NCBI RefSeq assembly: GCF_018491765.1
Contig: NZ_JABWCU010000014.1
Coordinates: forward strand, 120,412-184,411
Source: Novosphingobium profundi
GTDB lineage: Bacteria; Pseudomonadota; Alphaproteobacteria; Sphingomonadales; Sphingomonadaceae
Reading direction: 5' to 3'
DNA: 64,000 nt
The position numbers and the translations under genes are program-made. Positions 10,001-18,324 of the stretch are shown piece after piece (the stretch's first letter is position 1; the number at the start of each line of letters is the position of its first letter). The notes beneath the pieces were generated by a model. The model was not told the DNA's origin. It saw only the letters and a list, made by a program, of their open reading frames with translations, and did not search any database.

Positions 10001-10593
10001 ACCGCGCCGTAAAAGAGCGTTTCGACGACGTCGATGCGAAGCACCTCGCCGCGCAGGACAAGGCGGCTGTAGGCTGCCAGCGCCAGCGGCACGATCACGC
10101 AATACCCCAGCGCATGGGCGAGTTGCCATTCGATCGCCCGTTGCAGGATCTTGCCTTCGCCCGCGGCGAGCCGGAACACGCTGATCGCCGCGGCGGACAC
10201 CATCGGCGCGGGACCCATCGTGGCAACGAGAAACTGTGCGAGGCCGCGCAAGTTGGTGAGATCGACCCGGCGGCCCGGCGGAAGCTCGATCAGCCGGCAG
10301 GCAATCGCGACCTCGCTCAGGTTGACAAGCGCCAGCGCCAATGCCTTCGTCACCGAGCCATCAAACGCGAACGCGCACAGGAACAGGGTGAGGAAGGCGA
10401 GCGCCAGCAGTCCTCGGCGCTTGCGGGGGTGGACGACGAGGATCGCGGCGAGAACGCCGGCATTGGTGAGCCAGATGGCCTCGAACCGGGGGTCGATCCG
10501 GATCAGCAGAAAGCCGAGGGAGGCCGTCGCCGCCACATAAAGCACCATGGCCAGGCGCCACGACAGGCGATTGTCGCGGGCGGTTTCGGGCAA
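7081..10593 (-). CDS. Hybrid sensor histidine kinase: MASE1-like, PAS repeats, HisKA, HATPase, REC, Hpt
   Basis: About 1170 residues. The N-terminal 290 residues are a multi-helix membrane sensor of MASE1 type. Three to four PAS modules follow (starting near residues 300, 430 and 560). Next come the dimerisation/phosphoacceptor box FLAVMSHEIRTPMTGVL, a HATPase with the N and G boxes (NLVSNAVKFTE, GGTGLGLSIV), a receiver domain (VLVVDDTAATR...LVDSAMPG), and a C-terminal Hpt domain with its phospho-His in AIVHSIKGVAG. A full phosphorelay is therefore in one polypeptide. It lies 74 bases downstream of an NtrC-family response regulator, its likely output partner. The start is uncertain: TTG at 10593 or ATG at 10548, neither with a strong ribosome-binding site. 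Confidence 0.9.
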   Translation of the reverse strand: MPETARDNRLSWRLAMVLYVAATASLGFLLIRIDPRFEAIWLTNAGVLAAILVVHPRKRRGLLALAFLTLFLCAFAFDGSVTKALALALVNLSEVAIACRLIELPPGRRVDLTNLRGLAQFLVATMGPAPMVSAAAISVFRLAAGEGKILQRAIEWQLAHALGYCVIVPLALAAYSRLVLRGEVLRIDVVETLFYGAVLLAMSAIVFAQPLPLIYLLVPVLCLSVFRTGLLGASMGALIVAVVAALLTVAGLGPIAAAQDEPSTRVLLLQLFIASCVLTVLPIAIILSERNRLTAILLGSEKRFRELAETAPIAICTINPDRHIVYANRGMARMSGRSIDELQGERLGVRLPEDARHAIEAALDESRASGHAANVPIRIDDYRGEGERWFQVRFAPLSGLDGDDAGWVCASTDVSQLRLSELRLEAQERELRLLADNLKDLICRIDRHGVIAYASQASARMFDVAADDLVGQSLFACIHPADRAPVGQAIADLASGSRAETRTFRWSRGAAEIWVEAVFRAVAMEGEAPQFVVAIRDVSERKAAEAAILASNVQLSETNRLLQMAEDLALVGHWHFAAPTNSATWSRSVLAMHGLDTRHPPALDEYLDALAPRDAARLRAAIRATLEHGGGFERTIRTRSGHRGVRILEVRGTAELDSDGRICGVFGVCQDVTEPMKVQEDLRRARDAAMSAVETRSRFLAVMSHEIRTPMTGVLATFELLARHRDSIVWPIADMPRLIEATQAHARTLMTMLDNILDYAKLEAGKEELDSRVFDPGIVMADTVDLFRSRAEAKGVALEIEEPDEFTVVGDPGRVHQILANLVSNAVKFTEKGAVVVRCEHPPGADSYRLQVADNGIGIAPQALKRILDPFAQADNSTNRRFGGTGLGLSIVHELVELMGGTLSIESAPGEGSVFRVDLPLHADRTAPAVPASKLPAMTMPPGLRVLVVDDTAATRLAAQAQLSALGCAVEGVAGGSEAIDALIAAPFDLVLVDSAMPGLDGAETIRLLRKLPGAKGNVPVLGFTAYSKGERQDDLLAAGACAILTKPFNEDMIRAAIAHALDWVPDEAPPDDAPNEFLMAFPPDVQQRLLAQCRHDLARFLAEFARPDQDLAARLAIVHSIKGVAGTFGYDAIHQLCELYEGLARIAPPSERVHDELCHAIEKSMTQPV

Positions 10594-10667
10594 GGCGAGA
10601 ATGCGTTCCAGCGGTCAGTGGTCCCTTGGCGTGGCGGCAGGGGCAGGGGCGGTCATGGCGCGGGCGG

Positions 10668-12095
10668 TCACGTCGCCGCGACCGGTCCGCCATGGCCCTG
10701 CCACCGCTCGCGCTTGCGGTAGAGCGTGGAGGGGCTGACCCCGAGGTTGCGCGCGGCCTGGGGCAAGTTGCCTTGCGCTTCCTCGATGGCCTGTTCGATC
10801 GCCAGGCGCTCGATCTCGTCGAGCGTCAGCCCCGACAGATTGACCAGGCGGGTGGCGTGGGGATCGTTGGCAATCTGCGCGGCATCGGAGGAGGGCAGGG
10901 GCGAGGGCGCGGCATCGGTGCGGGGGGGCTGGATCGGGCCGGCGACGTCGAGGGGGTAGAGAGGACCGGCGTGCATCACCGCACTGCGCCGCACGGTGTT
11001 CTGCAACTCGCGCACGTTGCCCGGCCAGGGGTGACGGCGCAGGAGCTCCAGCGCCTGGGCATCGAAGCGCCCCGAACGCTTGCCCTCCTCCTCGATGAAC
11101 CGGCGCAGGAATTCGCGCGCGATCAGTTCGACGTCCTCGCCGCGATCGCGCAAGGGGGGCAGATGCAGCGGGATGACTGCAAGACGGTAGTAGAGGTCCT
11201 CGCGAAAGCGGCCTTGCGCGACTTCCTCGAGCGGATCGCGGTTGGTCGCGCAGATCACGCGCACGTCGACCGCCTCGGGCTGGGTCGCGCCGACCGGCTG
11301 GACCTGCCCGGTCTGCAGGAATCGCAGGAGCTTGACCTGCAGCTTGATGTCCATCTCGCACAGTTCGTCGAGGAACAGCGTGCCCCCGCTGGCCGCGCGC
11401 GCGGCGCCGGGGTTGTTGTCGATCGCGCCGGTGAAGGCGCCCTTGCGGTGGCCGAACAGCTCGCTTTCGAGCAGGGCCTCGGGGATCGCCCCGCAATTGA
11501 CCGCGACGAAGGGCTTGCCCGCGCGCGGCCCCGAGAGGTGGATCGCCTCGGCGGCCACTTCCTTGCCGGTGCCGCTTTCGCCGGTGATGAAGACGGTCGC
11601 GCGCGACTGGGCGACGTTCTCGATTGCGCGGTAGACCGCATGCATGCCCGCCGAAGCCCCCACGAAGCCATGGAAGCGGGCGCGGGCGCTGTCCTGGCGC
11701 TCACGCGCGGCCTTGCGTTCGAGTACGGCGTGCTGTGTCGCGTTGCGCAGCGTGGTGAGCAGGCGCGCCGGCTTGATCGGCTTGACGAGGAAATCGTAGG
11801 CGCCGAGCCGGGTCGCCTGGACGGCCCGGTCGATCGATCCGTCGGCCGTGGCGACGATGACCTTGGTGACCTCGGTGATGCCCGATAGATCGGCGAGCAG
11901 GTCGAGCCCGTCGCAATCGGGCAATTGCAGATCGAGCAGCACCGCATCGAACGCGACGCCCGAGAGCAGCAGCGCGCGCGCGGCGGCGCCGGTCTCGGCC
12001 ACTTGCGCGGTGAATCCGGCGGCTTCGAGTTGCTGGGCGTAGGCCAGCGCCAGCGAAGGCGTATCCTCGACGACCAGAACACGGTTCTTGTTCAC
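10668..12095 (-). CDS. NtrC-family sigma-54 response regulator of the polysaccharide locus
   Basis: A 475-residue regulator. The receiver domain begins with RVLVVEDTP and has the phosphoacceptor Asp55 in AVLLDLQLPD. The AAA+ sigma-54 interaction domain carries Walker A GESGTGKE, the sigma-54 contact loop GAFTGA, the GGTLFLDE Walker B region and the R-finger zone. The C-terminal Fis-type helix-turn-helix reads NLPQAARNLGVSPSTLYRKR. The start is a GTG at 12095 with GGGAG nine bases upstream; a longer frame to 12230 lacks support. It is co-oriented with the hybrid kinase. Sigma-54 promoter matches at 19305-19320 and 19507-19522 are its likely targets (inference). It resembles PrsR-type regulators of exopolysaccharide loci. 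Confidence 0.88.
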   Translation of the reverse strand: MNKNRVLVVEDTPSLALAYAQQLEAAGFTAQVAETGAAARALLLSGVAFDAVLLDLQLPDCDGLDLLADLSGITEVTKVIVATADGSIDRAVQATRLGAYDFLVKPIKPARLLTTLRNATQHAVLERKAARERQDSARARFHGFVGASAGMHAVYRAIENVAQSRATVFITGESGTGKEVAAEAIHLSGPRAGKPFVAVNCGAIPEALLESELFGHRKGAFTGAIDNNPGAARAASGGTLFLDELCEMDIKLQVKLLRFLQTGQVQPVGATQPEAVDVRVICATNRDPLEEVAQGRFREDLYYRLAVIPLHLPPLRDRGEDVELIAREFLRRFIEEEGKRSGRFDAQALELLRRHPWPGNVRELQNTVRRSAVMHAGPLYPLDVAGPIQPPRTDAAPSPLPSSDAAQIANDPHATRLVNLSGLTLDEIERLAIEQAIEEAQGNLPQAARNLGVSPSTLYRKRERWQGHGGPVAAT

Positions 12096-12319
12096 GCGTG
12101 CGATCTCCCGGCGCAAGGGGCGTCGCGACTGGCGCTTGCCCGACGGGTCCGCGGGCCAGGCTCGAACCGGCCTGTTGCGGCCGGCTTCCAGGCTGGAAGC
12201 AGAACCGGACCGGAAGATCCATGACGACACGGCTTCCTGCGACGAGAATCGGCAGCAAGGGTTAATATTTTAAAAATACTAGAGATTTATACTTAAAATC
12301 ATCCGCAAAAAGTGATTCG

Positions 12320-12338
12320 AAAGCGCGCTTTGCAAAGC
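12320..12338. promoter_or_regulatory. Overlapping palindromes upstream of the export lipoprotein gene
   Basis: AAAGCGCGCTTT (12320-12331) and GCTTTGCAAAGC (12327-12338) are two perfect 12-bp palindromes sharing five bases, in an AT-rich divergent intergenic region (12096-12378). The GCAAA/TTTGC half-sites recall the dyad at 19405-19436, so both may bind the same regulator. No good sigma-54 promoter was found next to this site. On the other side of the region (12167-12200) two short hairpins, CCGGCC/GGCCGG and GCTTCCA/TGGAAGC, lie in the leader of the response-regulator gene. Confidence 0.4.
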
Positions 12339-12378
12339 ATTTAAAGGCGGCTGCGACTCGATTTATTCAGGGTGCATA

Positions 12379-13578
12379 ATGGGATATTTTACAATACGTT
12401 ATGCAATAATTATCGTACTTGGCAGCGCGCTTTGCGCGTGCGCGACCGGGAGCCCGCCCGAAAATGCCGCCTCCGCGACCTGGATGACCCAGCAATATCC
12501 CCTGCAAACGCTTGCTTCGTGCCGGGCCGGCGAGCCGCCCGAACAGTTGCTCGCAGGCAAGGCGATGGATTCGGCGCTTGCGCGCGCGTCCGGTTTCGCG
12601 CTTGGCCCGGGGGATCGGGTGCGCCTCACGCTGGCGGGTGACGATGGCCTCGTGACGGGTTTGTACGTCGTCGGCCCGGATGGTTCGATCGTCCTGCCCG
12701 GAACGGGGCGCGTGCCCGTGCAGGGTCTTGACGAGATGGCAGCGGGCAACGCTGTCTTCGCGGCCTTGCGCCAACGCGCGATGGTGCGCGGCGAGCGCAC
12801 GTTCCTCGACCTTCGCCTGGACGAAAGCGCGGGGGTCTGGGTGCAGGTGGGCGGCGCGGTGTTCGATCCCGGCCGCGTCCGTGCAGGCGAACGCTCGGCC
12901 GAGGCGCTGGCCGCGCGCGGGCAGGGCAATCCGAGCGGCGACGAGAACCCGATGCGCACGCTTGCCGGTGCGTTGCGGGCAGCCGGCGGGCTGCGACCCG
13001 ATGCCGACGTCTCCCGGATCTACCTCGTGCGCGGCGCGCAGTGGACACGCATCGACTTGCTCGGCCTCCTGACCGGGGGCGAGGCGCGCGACGTGATCGT
13101 CCAGGCGGGCGATCGGATCTTCGTGCCCAGCACCGGGTGCTTCGATGCGCGCCTGGTACGACCGAGCGCGGTGACCGCGCCGGGCATCCGCGTCTACATG
13201 TCCAATCTCACCCGTCCGGCGGCAAGTAACGCGTCCTCGGCAATCGGCAAGGAGACGACGAGTCTGCCCTATGGCACGCGCTTTCTGCAAGGGCTGGTCG
13301 ACATGAACTGCGTGGGCGGTTCGGCGATGAACAAGAACCGGCGCGCGGTGCTCATTTCGCGCAATCCCATGAACGGCCAGAGCATCGCCATCCAGCGCAA
13401 CATCGAGGACCTGGTGCGCGGCGCGGACCGGGACGCGCGCGACCCCTACCTGATGCCGGGCGATGCGTTGGCGTGCTACGACAGCGGCCTCTCCAACGTG
13501 CAGGACGTTGTCTCGCTGCTGGGCAATGTGGCGGGCGTGGCGGCTACCACGATCATCCTCGAGGGGGCCAGCAACTGA
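12379..13578 (+). CDS. Outer-membrane polysaccharide export lipoprotein (Wza/OPX family)
   Basis: A 399-residue exported protein. The signal peptide ends in a lipobox with Cys around residue 20 (GSALCACATG), so it should be a lipoprotein. The polysaccharide export domain follows (LGPGDRVRLTLAG...YVVGPDGSIVLPGTGRVPVQGL), then SLBB-like segments (VWVQVGGAVFDPGRV, DVIVQAGDRIFVPS). It would form the outer-membrane exit channel for the polymer. The C-terminal 130 residues are less familiar. It is the first gene of the forward run wza-wzz-wzy, overlapping the next gene by one base (TGATG). Confidence 0.85.
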   Translation: MGYFTIRYAIIIVLGSALCACATGSPPENAASATWMTQQYPLQTLASCRAGEPPEQLLAGKAMDSALARASGFALGPGDRVRLTLAGDDGLVTGLYVVGPDGSIVLPGTGRVPVQGLDEMAAGNAVFAALRQRAMVRGERTFLDLRLDESAGVWVQVGGAVFDPGRVRAGERSAEALAARGQGNPSGDENPMRTLAGALRAAGGLRPDADVSRIYLVRGAQWTRIDLLGLLTGGEARDVIVQAGDRIFVPSTGCFDARLVRPSAVTAPGIRVYMSNLTRPAASNASSAIGKETTSLPYGTRFLQGLVDMNCVGGSAMNKNRRAVLISRNPMNGQSIAIQRNIEDLVRGADRDARDPYLMPGDALACYDSGLSNVQDVVSLLGNVAGVAATTIILEGASN

Positions 13579-14996
13579 TGCGGCACGAGGCGATCGAGAC
13601 GGCCGAACCGCGTCGCCTGGTCCGCGCCTGGTGGGTCTTGCGCGACGGATTGCCCGCGGTGGGGCGCTATCGGCGCTACATCGTCAGCCTGGCTTTGCCG
13701 CTGGCGCTGATCTGGGGCCTGGCGCTGGCCTACCTCCTGCTCGCGCCCGATCGCTTCACCAGCAAGATGACGCTGATCCTGCCGGGCAGCGGCGTGGGCG
13801 GGAGCCTGACCGTCAACGAGATCGGGCAGGCCTCCTCGCTGACGTCCTCGGCCTTTTCCAGTTCCACGCTCAGTCCGACCGAGAACTACAAGCGGCTCCT
13901 GATGGGCGACGGCACGCTTTTTGGCGCGGCCACGCGGCTGCGCATCGCGCCCGAGGCCTATCCCGCGCCCGACGTGCGCCTCACCGACCAGACCAACCTG
14001 ATCGAGGTTTCGGTCAAGGGCACTTCGCCCCACGACGCGAAGGCCAAGCTGGAAGCGCTCCACGCCGCGTTCCTCCAGAGGCTCGATGACTTGCGTGCCG
14101 ACGAGGCCGACAAGCGCGGCGATGCCGACCGCGAAGAGATCGCGCGGCTCCAGCGCAAGGCCCACGAGGCGCAGCAGCGCCTGCTCGACTTTCAGGGCAG
14201 GAGTGGCCTCGTCTCGGTCGACCAGTTCCGCGCGCGCATGGCCGATCTCGACGCGCTGCGGGCGCGCTACCGCGAATCGCTCACCGACCTCGAGCGCGAG
14301 GACGCGCAGACCCGGCGTCTGGCCCGCTCGCTCGGCTCCAACGTCGATGGTGCGCGCATCGCCATGCTGCTCAAGGCCGACCCCGAATTCCAGACGCTGC
14401 TCGGGCGCTATGCGCAGATCCGCAGCGGCCTTGCCGAGAAGCAGGCGACGCTGGGCGAGCGCCACGCGCTGGTCAGCACGCTGGACGCGCAGGCCGCGTC
14501 GCTGCGTGGCGACCTTGCCCGGCGCGGCGCGGACCTCAGCGGCCTGGCGCCGCAGCGCATCCTGCGCTTCGTCGACTTGGCCGTAAGCGACGGGCGCGCC
14601 GCGCTCTACCAGGCGCTCGTGAGCACCGACAGCCAGGCCAGCGGGGCGAGGGCGGCCTCGCGCGAGATCGCCCGCCAGATCGCGGCGCAGAACCGCGAGA
14701 CCGGGCGCATGGTCGAGGACGCCTCGCGGCTTGCCGATCTCGACCGCGATCTCAAGGTCGCCGATGCGGTGTTTTCCTCCGCTCTCGCCCGGCTCGACAC
14801 CAACCGCGCCGATCCCTTCGCCTCCTACCCGCTCGTGCAGACGCTCCAGGCGCCCTCGCTGCCGGTCGGCCGCACCTCGCCTTCGCTCGTCCTCGCGCTG
14901 GCAGGCGCGGTGGCCGCCTCGCTTCTCGTTCTCATCGGTTTCGGTCTGGCATGGATCCGGCAGCCCATCATCCAGTTCATCCTGCAGAAACTCTGA
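13578..14996 (+). CDS. Wzz-type polysaccharide chain-length/co-polymerase protein
   Basis: A 472-residue inner-membrane protein. The first transmembrane helix is at about residues 35-58 (IVSLALPLALIWGLALAYLLL), followed by the Wzz domain with a long periplasmic coiled-coil region (EEIARLQRKAHEAQQRLLDF and further heptads). The second transmembrane helix is near the C-terminus (SLVLALAGAVAASLLVLIGF). There is no cytoplasmic BY-kinase domain, so it is the kinase-less form that needs no tyrosine autokinase in cis. The start ATG overlaps the stop of the export lipoprotein gene by one base, indicating coupling. It would set polymer length and bridge to the outer-membrane channel. Confidence 0.82.
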   Translation: MRHEAIETAEPRRLVRAWWVLRDGLPAVGRYRRYIVSLALPLALIWGLALAYLLLAPDRFTSKMTLILPGSGVGGSLTVNEIGQASSLTSSAFSSSTLSPTENYKRLLMGDGTLFGAATRLRIAPEAYPAPDVRLTDQTNLIEVSVKGTSPHDAKAKLEALHAAFLQRLDDLRADEADKRGDADREEIARLQRKAHEAQQRLLDFQGRSGLVSVDQFRARMADLDALRARYRESLTDLEREDAQTRRLARSLGSNVDGARIAMLLKADPEFQTLLGRYAQIRSGLAEKQATLGERHALVSTLDAQAASLRGDLARRGADLSGLAPQRILRFVDLAVSDGRAALYQALVSTDSQASGARAASREIARQIAAQNRETGRMVEDASRLADLDRDLKVADAVFSSALARLDTNRADPFASYPLVQTLQAPSLPVGRTSPSLVLALAGAVAASLLVLIGFGLAWIRQPIIQFILQKL

Positions 14997-16240
14997 TCAT
15001 TCGGGCGATCCAGGGAACCTGGATCTTCTACCTGACAGGGGCGCTCTATGTCACCGGCTCGGCGCTGGGCTGGATTCTCGCGCTCATGGCGTGCTGGCGG
15101 CTCTACACCGCGCCGGCCCGCCCGCGCGACCAGCGGCCCGGCCCGATGCCGCTCGTGATTACCGTCTGGCTGGTCGCGATGGGCGGCATGGAGATCGCGC
15201 TCCTCGCCGGGCATCTCGAAAACGCCCTGGGGCTTGGCCAGACGATCAAGTCCTCGGTAGGCTGGGCCAAGGGCTGGGCGCTGCTGGCGCTCTATCCGTT
15301 CGCCGGCGCGGTGCTTCCGATCCGGCCCCAGGCGATCTTCCGCGCGGTGTGCCAGCTCGGCCTGCAGACGCTGTGCCTGCTGCCGCTGCTGCTTGCCGCG
15401 CCGCTGGTCGGCCTGCCGAGCCTGCTCTATGTCTCTCCGTTGCAGGTCGTCGGCGGTTCGGGCCCGGAATTCTTTGCGGTCATGCTCTACATTGTCGATC
15501 CCGAGAACGGCGCCTCGCGCTGGCAGTTCTACGCCCCCTGGGCGCCCGCCGCCGGGATGGTCGCGGTGATCCACATGATCTGCGCGCTCCAGGAGAAGCA
15601 CTGGGGCTGGAAGCTCACGGGCCTCAGCGCCAACGTGCTGATCGCGCTGCTGTCCTCCTCGCGCATGGCGATCCTGGCCACGGCTGTCCTGTGGCCTGTG
15701 GCGATCGCGGTGAGCCGCCTCAACCGTCCTCTCATCTGGTTCCTGGGCGCGCCGGTGGTGCTTTTCGGCGGCTTGCTGGGGACCACGATCGCGGCCTTCG
15801 TCGACAAGGCCATCGACGACTTCAAGGGCGCGCGCGCGGATTCCTCGCGGGTGCGCGCCGCGCTCGGCCGGATCGCGGTCGAGCGTTGGCAGAACGAGGC
15901 CTTCTGGTTCGGTCACGGCGTGGTCGAGCGCGGACCGCACATGGTCGAATTCATGCCGATCGGCAGCCACCACAGCTGGTACGGCCTGCTGTTCGTCAAA
16001 GGGCTCGTCGGGCCGCTGTGCCTGGCCGTGCCGCTGGTGGTGTCGCTGCTGGCGCTGGGCCGGGCGGCGCTGCGCTCCCCGGCCGGCCGCACCGGCTTCG
16101 CGATGGTCCTGACCTTGTGCTTCTACAGTTTCGGCGAGAACCTCGAGGTCCTCGCCTACCTGGTCTGGCCATGCCTGGTGCTGATCGGAACGGGCGCACG
16201 AGCCCTGGCTCGCGCGCCCGTTGCGGATCAGGCCGGCTGA
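14951..16240 (+). CDS. O-antigen ligase/Wzy-like polysaccharide polymerase
   Basis: A 429-residue protein with about ten hydrophobic helices. A larger periplasmic loop carries SRVRAALGRIAVERWQ and FGHGVVERGPHMVEF followed by GSHHSWYGLLFVKGLVG, the Arg/His-rich loop layout of Wzy polymerases and WaaL-type ligases. The start at 14951 overlaps the Wzz gene by 46 bases and has no clear ribosome-binding site, so a slightly later start is possible. Its 3' end overlaps the convergent glycosyltransferase gene by 13 bases. It would polymerise undecaprenyl-linked repeat units in the periplasm. Confidence 0.75.
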   Translation: MDPAAHHPVHPAETLIIRAIQGTWIFYLTGALYVTGSALGWILALMACWRLYTAPARPRDQRPGPMPLVITVWLVAMGGMEIALLAGHLENALGLGQTIKSSVGWAKGWALLALYPFAGAVLPIRPQAIFRAVCQLGLQTLCLLPLLLAAPLVGLPSLLYVSPLQVVGGSGPEFFAVMLYIVDPENGASRWQFYAPWAPAAGMVAVIHMICALQEKHWGWKLTGLSANVLIALLSSSRMAILATAVLWPVAIAVSRLNRPLIWFLGAPVVLFGGLLGTTIAAFVDKAIDDFKGARADSSRVRAALGRIAVERWQNEAFWFGHGVVERGPHMVEFMPIGSHHSWYGLLFVKGLVGPLCLAVPLVVSLLALGRAALRSPAGRTGFAMVLTLCFYSFGENLEVLAYLVWPCLVLIGTGARALARAPVADQAG

Positions 16241-17298
16241 CCCGCCAGCCGGAAGGGGACGCGGCGCGGCCGGGCACCAAGGCGCAGGCGATGCGTCTCG
16301 CCGCGGTCGAGCACCGCGCTCCAGCCATCGATCCGCGCCTGCCGGGCGCCGTGCATGTCGGTGCGGTTGAGCGCTCCGGCGGCCCCCACCTCGAGCGGGT
16401 CGATCGCGGCGATGGCGAGCGCGATCGTCTCGGGGCTCGAGCAGTCGACGATCCAGGCGGGATCGGGCGCCTGTTCGGGGAGGCCATCGACGTCGGAGAA
16501 CAGCGTCGCGCGCCCCGCCATCTTGCACTCGGCACCGACCTGTCCGAACGCCTCCCAGCGCGAGGGAATGACGAGGACGTCGAGATCGGCCATGAACGCG
16601 GGCAAGTCGGTGACCTTGCCGGTGAAGCGCACGTTGTCCAATCCTTGCGCCCGCTCGCGCAGCATCGCCTCGTCGGGCCCGAAGCCGCCGAGGTCGAGCG
16701 TGTAGTGGTCGTGCGCGAGAAGGTGCATGGCCTCGAGCAGGAGGTCGAAGCCCTTCTGCTCGGCGAAGCGGCCATAGGCGCCCAGGCGCAGCGGGCCCTG
16801 CGCGCGCGGGCGGGCGGGCTCCACCGCGTAGAGGCCATGGTCGCCGCCCCAGGGGTAGATCACCGTGGGCGGAAGTTCGAGCCCCGCGGCCTCCTGGAGC
16901 CAGCGTCCCTGTCCCTGCGAGACGCAGACGATCTCGTCGCAGGCCTCGCACCACAGCCGCAGCAGCGCGCGGAAGCGTCCCGGCTTGCCGACGTGGCGCG
17001 CGGCCCAGGCGCGGGTGTAGCTGTGCTCGACCTGGATGATCCGCGCGCCCGGGTTGCGCAGGCGCAGCATCGCCAGATAGGGCAGCGCGCGCCAGCGCGG
17101 GGGAAAGTGAACCAGGATGAGGTCCGCGTCGAGGCAGGGGGCGAGCGGGCTGGCGGGATCGACCTCGACCACCCGGTTCTCCATGCGCGCGGCAAGGCTG
17201 GGGATCTCGAACACCGCCAGCCCCCGCGTGACGCCGCCCAGGTTGACGTCGTCGAGAAGGTGCACGGTGCGAAGCGGCGTGGTGTTGGTACGGGTCAT
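16228..17298 (-). CDS. Glycosyltransferase, GT4-like
   Basis: A 356-residue GT-B fold enzyme. The N-terminal Rossmann part has HLLDDVNLGGVTRG, a glycine-rich acceptor-side loop. The C-terminal donor half contains LRLGAYGRFAEQKGFDLLLEAM, the typical (G)R...KG segment. A late motif is DLDVLVIPSRWEAFGQVGAECKM, cut here as VIPSRWEAFGQVG, with the E-x7-E-type position. The ATG at 17298 overlaps the stop of the upstream GT2 gene by four bases (ATGA). It would add a sugar to the lipid-linked repeat unit of the exopolysaccharide. Confidence 0.85.
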   Translation of the reverse strand: MTRTNTTPLRTVHLLDDVNLGGVTRGLAVFEIPSLAARMENRVVEVDPASPLAPCLDADLILVHFPPRWRALPYLAMLRLRNPGARIIQVEHSYTRAWAARHVGKPGRFRALLRLWCEACDEIVCVSQGQGRWLQEAAGLELPPTVIYPWGGDHGLYAVEPARPRAQGPLRLGAYGRFAEQKGFDLLLEAMHLLAHDHYTLDLGGFGPDEAMLRERAQGLDNVRFTGKVTDLPAFMADLDVLVIPSRWEAFGQVGAECKMAGRATLFSDVDGLPEQAPDPAWIVDCSSPETIALAIAAIDPLEVGAAGALNRTDMHGARQARIDGWSAVLDRGETHRLRLGARPRRVPFRLAGQPA

Positions 17299-18296
17299 GC
17301 CTTGGCTCCCTGTCCGGTGTAGGCGGCGCTGAGACGGCGCGCGAAAGTTGGCGGCAGGAGGCGTGCGACGAGCGCTCCCGCCAGGGTCTGGAAGGTCTTG
17401 CCCGGTTCTCGCAGGGCGATCGCGGGGCTCGAACGCAAGGCTTCGCGCAGCAAGGCGAGGGCAAAGGCGCCGTCGCCCAGTTGCACCGCGCGGCGCGCGA
17501 GGTAGCGCAGCTGGAACGCCTTGGCCTTGGGCAGGTAGCGCGCCATGTAGGCGGGGGCATCGCGCATGAGGCCTTCCATCGCACGCGACCAGGCCTCGTA
17601 CTGCTGGGGAATGCGCGCAGAGAGCCCGCCACCGATGATCCGGTAGTCGACCAGCAGACCCTCGATGCCCTCGAAGCGGCAGTCGTGGCGCAGGGCGAGG
17701 CGAAGCCACATCTCGATGTCCTCGGACTGGCGGAAGCTCTCGTCGAACCAGCACAGGCGCGTGGGGTCGCTGGGGTGGGGGAAGACCGCAAGGTCGAGCG
17801 CGCTGCGGCGGATGACCGGGGCCGAGCCGTTGCCGACGGGATTGCGCATGAGGATGTCGGCGGGCGACACCCCTTCCAGCTTGGGTCGCATCGCGATCTT
17901 GAGCGGCTTGCCCTGCTCGTCGATCAGCCGCGAGCCCGAGTAGCTGACGTCGACCCGCGTGTCGGCGCCCAGGTGGATGGCGTGGAGCATGAGCTTGGTG
18001 GGGTGCCAGCGATCGTCGGAATCGAGCAGCGCGATCAGGCTGCCACGCGCTTCGGCGATGCCGGTGTTGCGGGCTCCGGCAAGGCCCCGGTTAGCCTGGC
18101 TGACGATGCGGATGCGCGGGTCGTCGAAGCCGAGGCAGATCGCCAGGCTTGCATCGCGCGAGCCATCGTCGACCACGATGAGCTCGAAATCGGTGAAGGT
18201 CTGGTCGAGGACGGACTGGATGGCCTCGGCGACGTAGGCCTCGACGTTGTAGACCGGCATGATGACCGAGATCAGGGGAACGGGTGCTTGGGTCAT
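17295..18296 (-). CDS. Glycosyltransferase family 2
   Basis: A 333-residue GT-A enzyme. The start ISVIMPVYNVEAYVAEAIQS, the nucleotide-binding FELIVVDDGSRD and the metal-binding segment LIALLDSDD near residue 95 are classical GT2 features. The region with SEDIEMWLRLAL is the usual acceptor-side ED motif. The C-terminal 90 residues are helix-rich and shared in style with the next GT2 gene (YLARRAVQL versus YLARRALRL), suggesting the two are paralogues. It is the middle gene of a three-gene minus-strand run driven from about 19290. Confidence 0.9.
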   Translation of the reverse strand: MTQAPVPLISVIMPVYNVEAYVAEAIQSVLDQTFTDFELIVVDDGSRDASLAICLGFDDPRIRIVSQANRGLAGARNTGIAEARGSLIALLDSDDRWHPTKLMLHAIHLGADTRVDVSYSGSRLIDEQGKPLKIAMRPKLEGVSPADILMRNPVGNGSAPVIRRSALDLAVFPHPSDPTRLCWFDESFRQSEDIEMWLRLALRHDCRFEGIEGLLVDYRIIGGGLSARIPQQYEAWSRAMEGLMRDAPAYMARYLPKAKAFQLRYLARRAVQLGDGAFALALLREALRSSPAIALREPGKTFQTLAGALVARLLPPTFARRLSAAYTGQGAKA

Positions 18297-18324
18297 GGTG
18301 GAAACTCCGGGACGTATTCGGGGA

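Noticed and set aside
14825..17791. 988-codon minus-strand open frame over the Wzz/Wzy genes
   Set aside because: It has Arg/Pro/Ala-rich sequence without motifs, while the plus strand carries clear Wzz and Wzy features and the minus strand has a proper glycosyltransferase in another frame.
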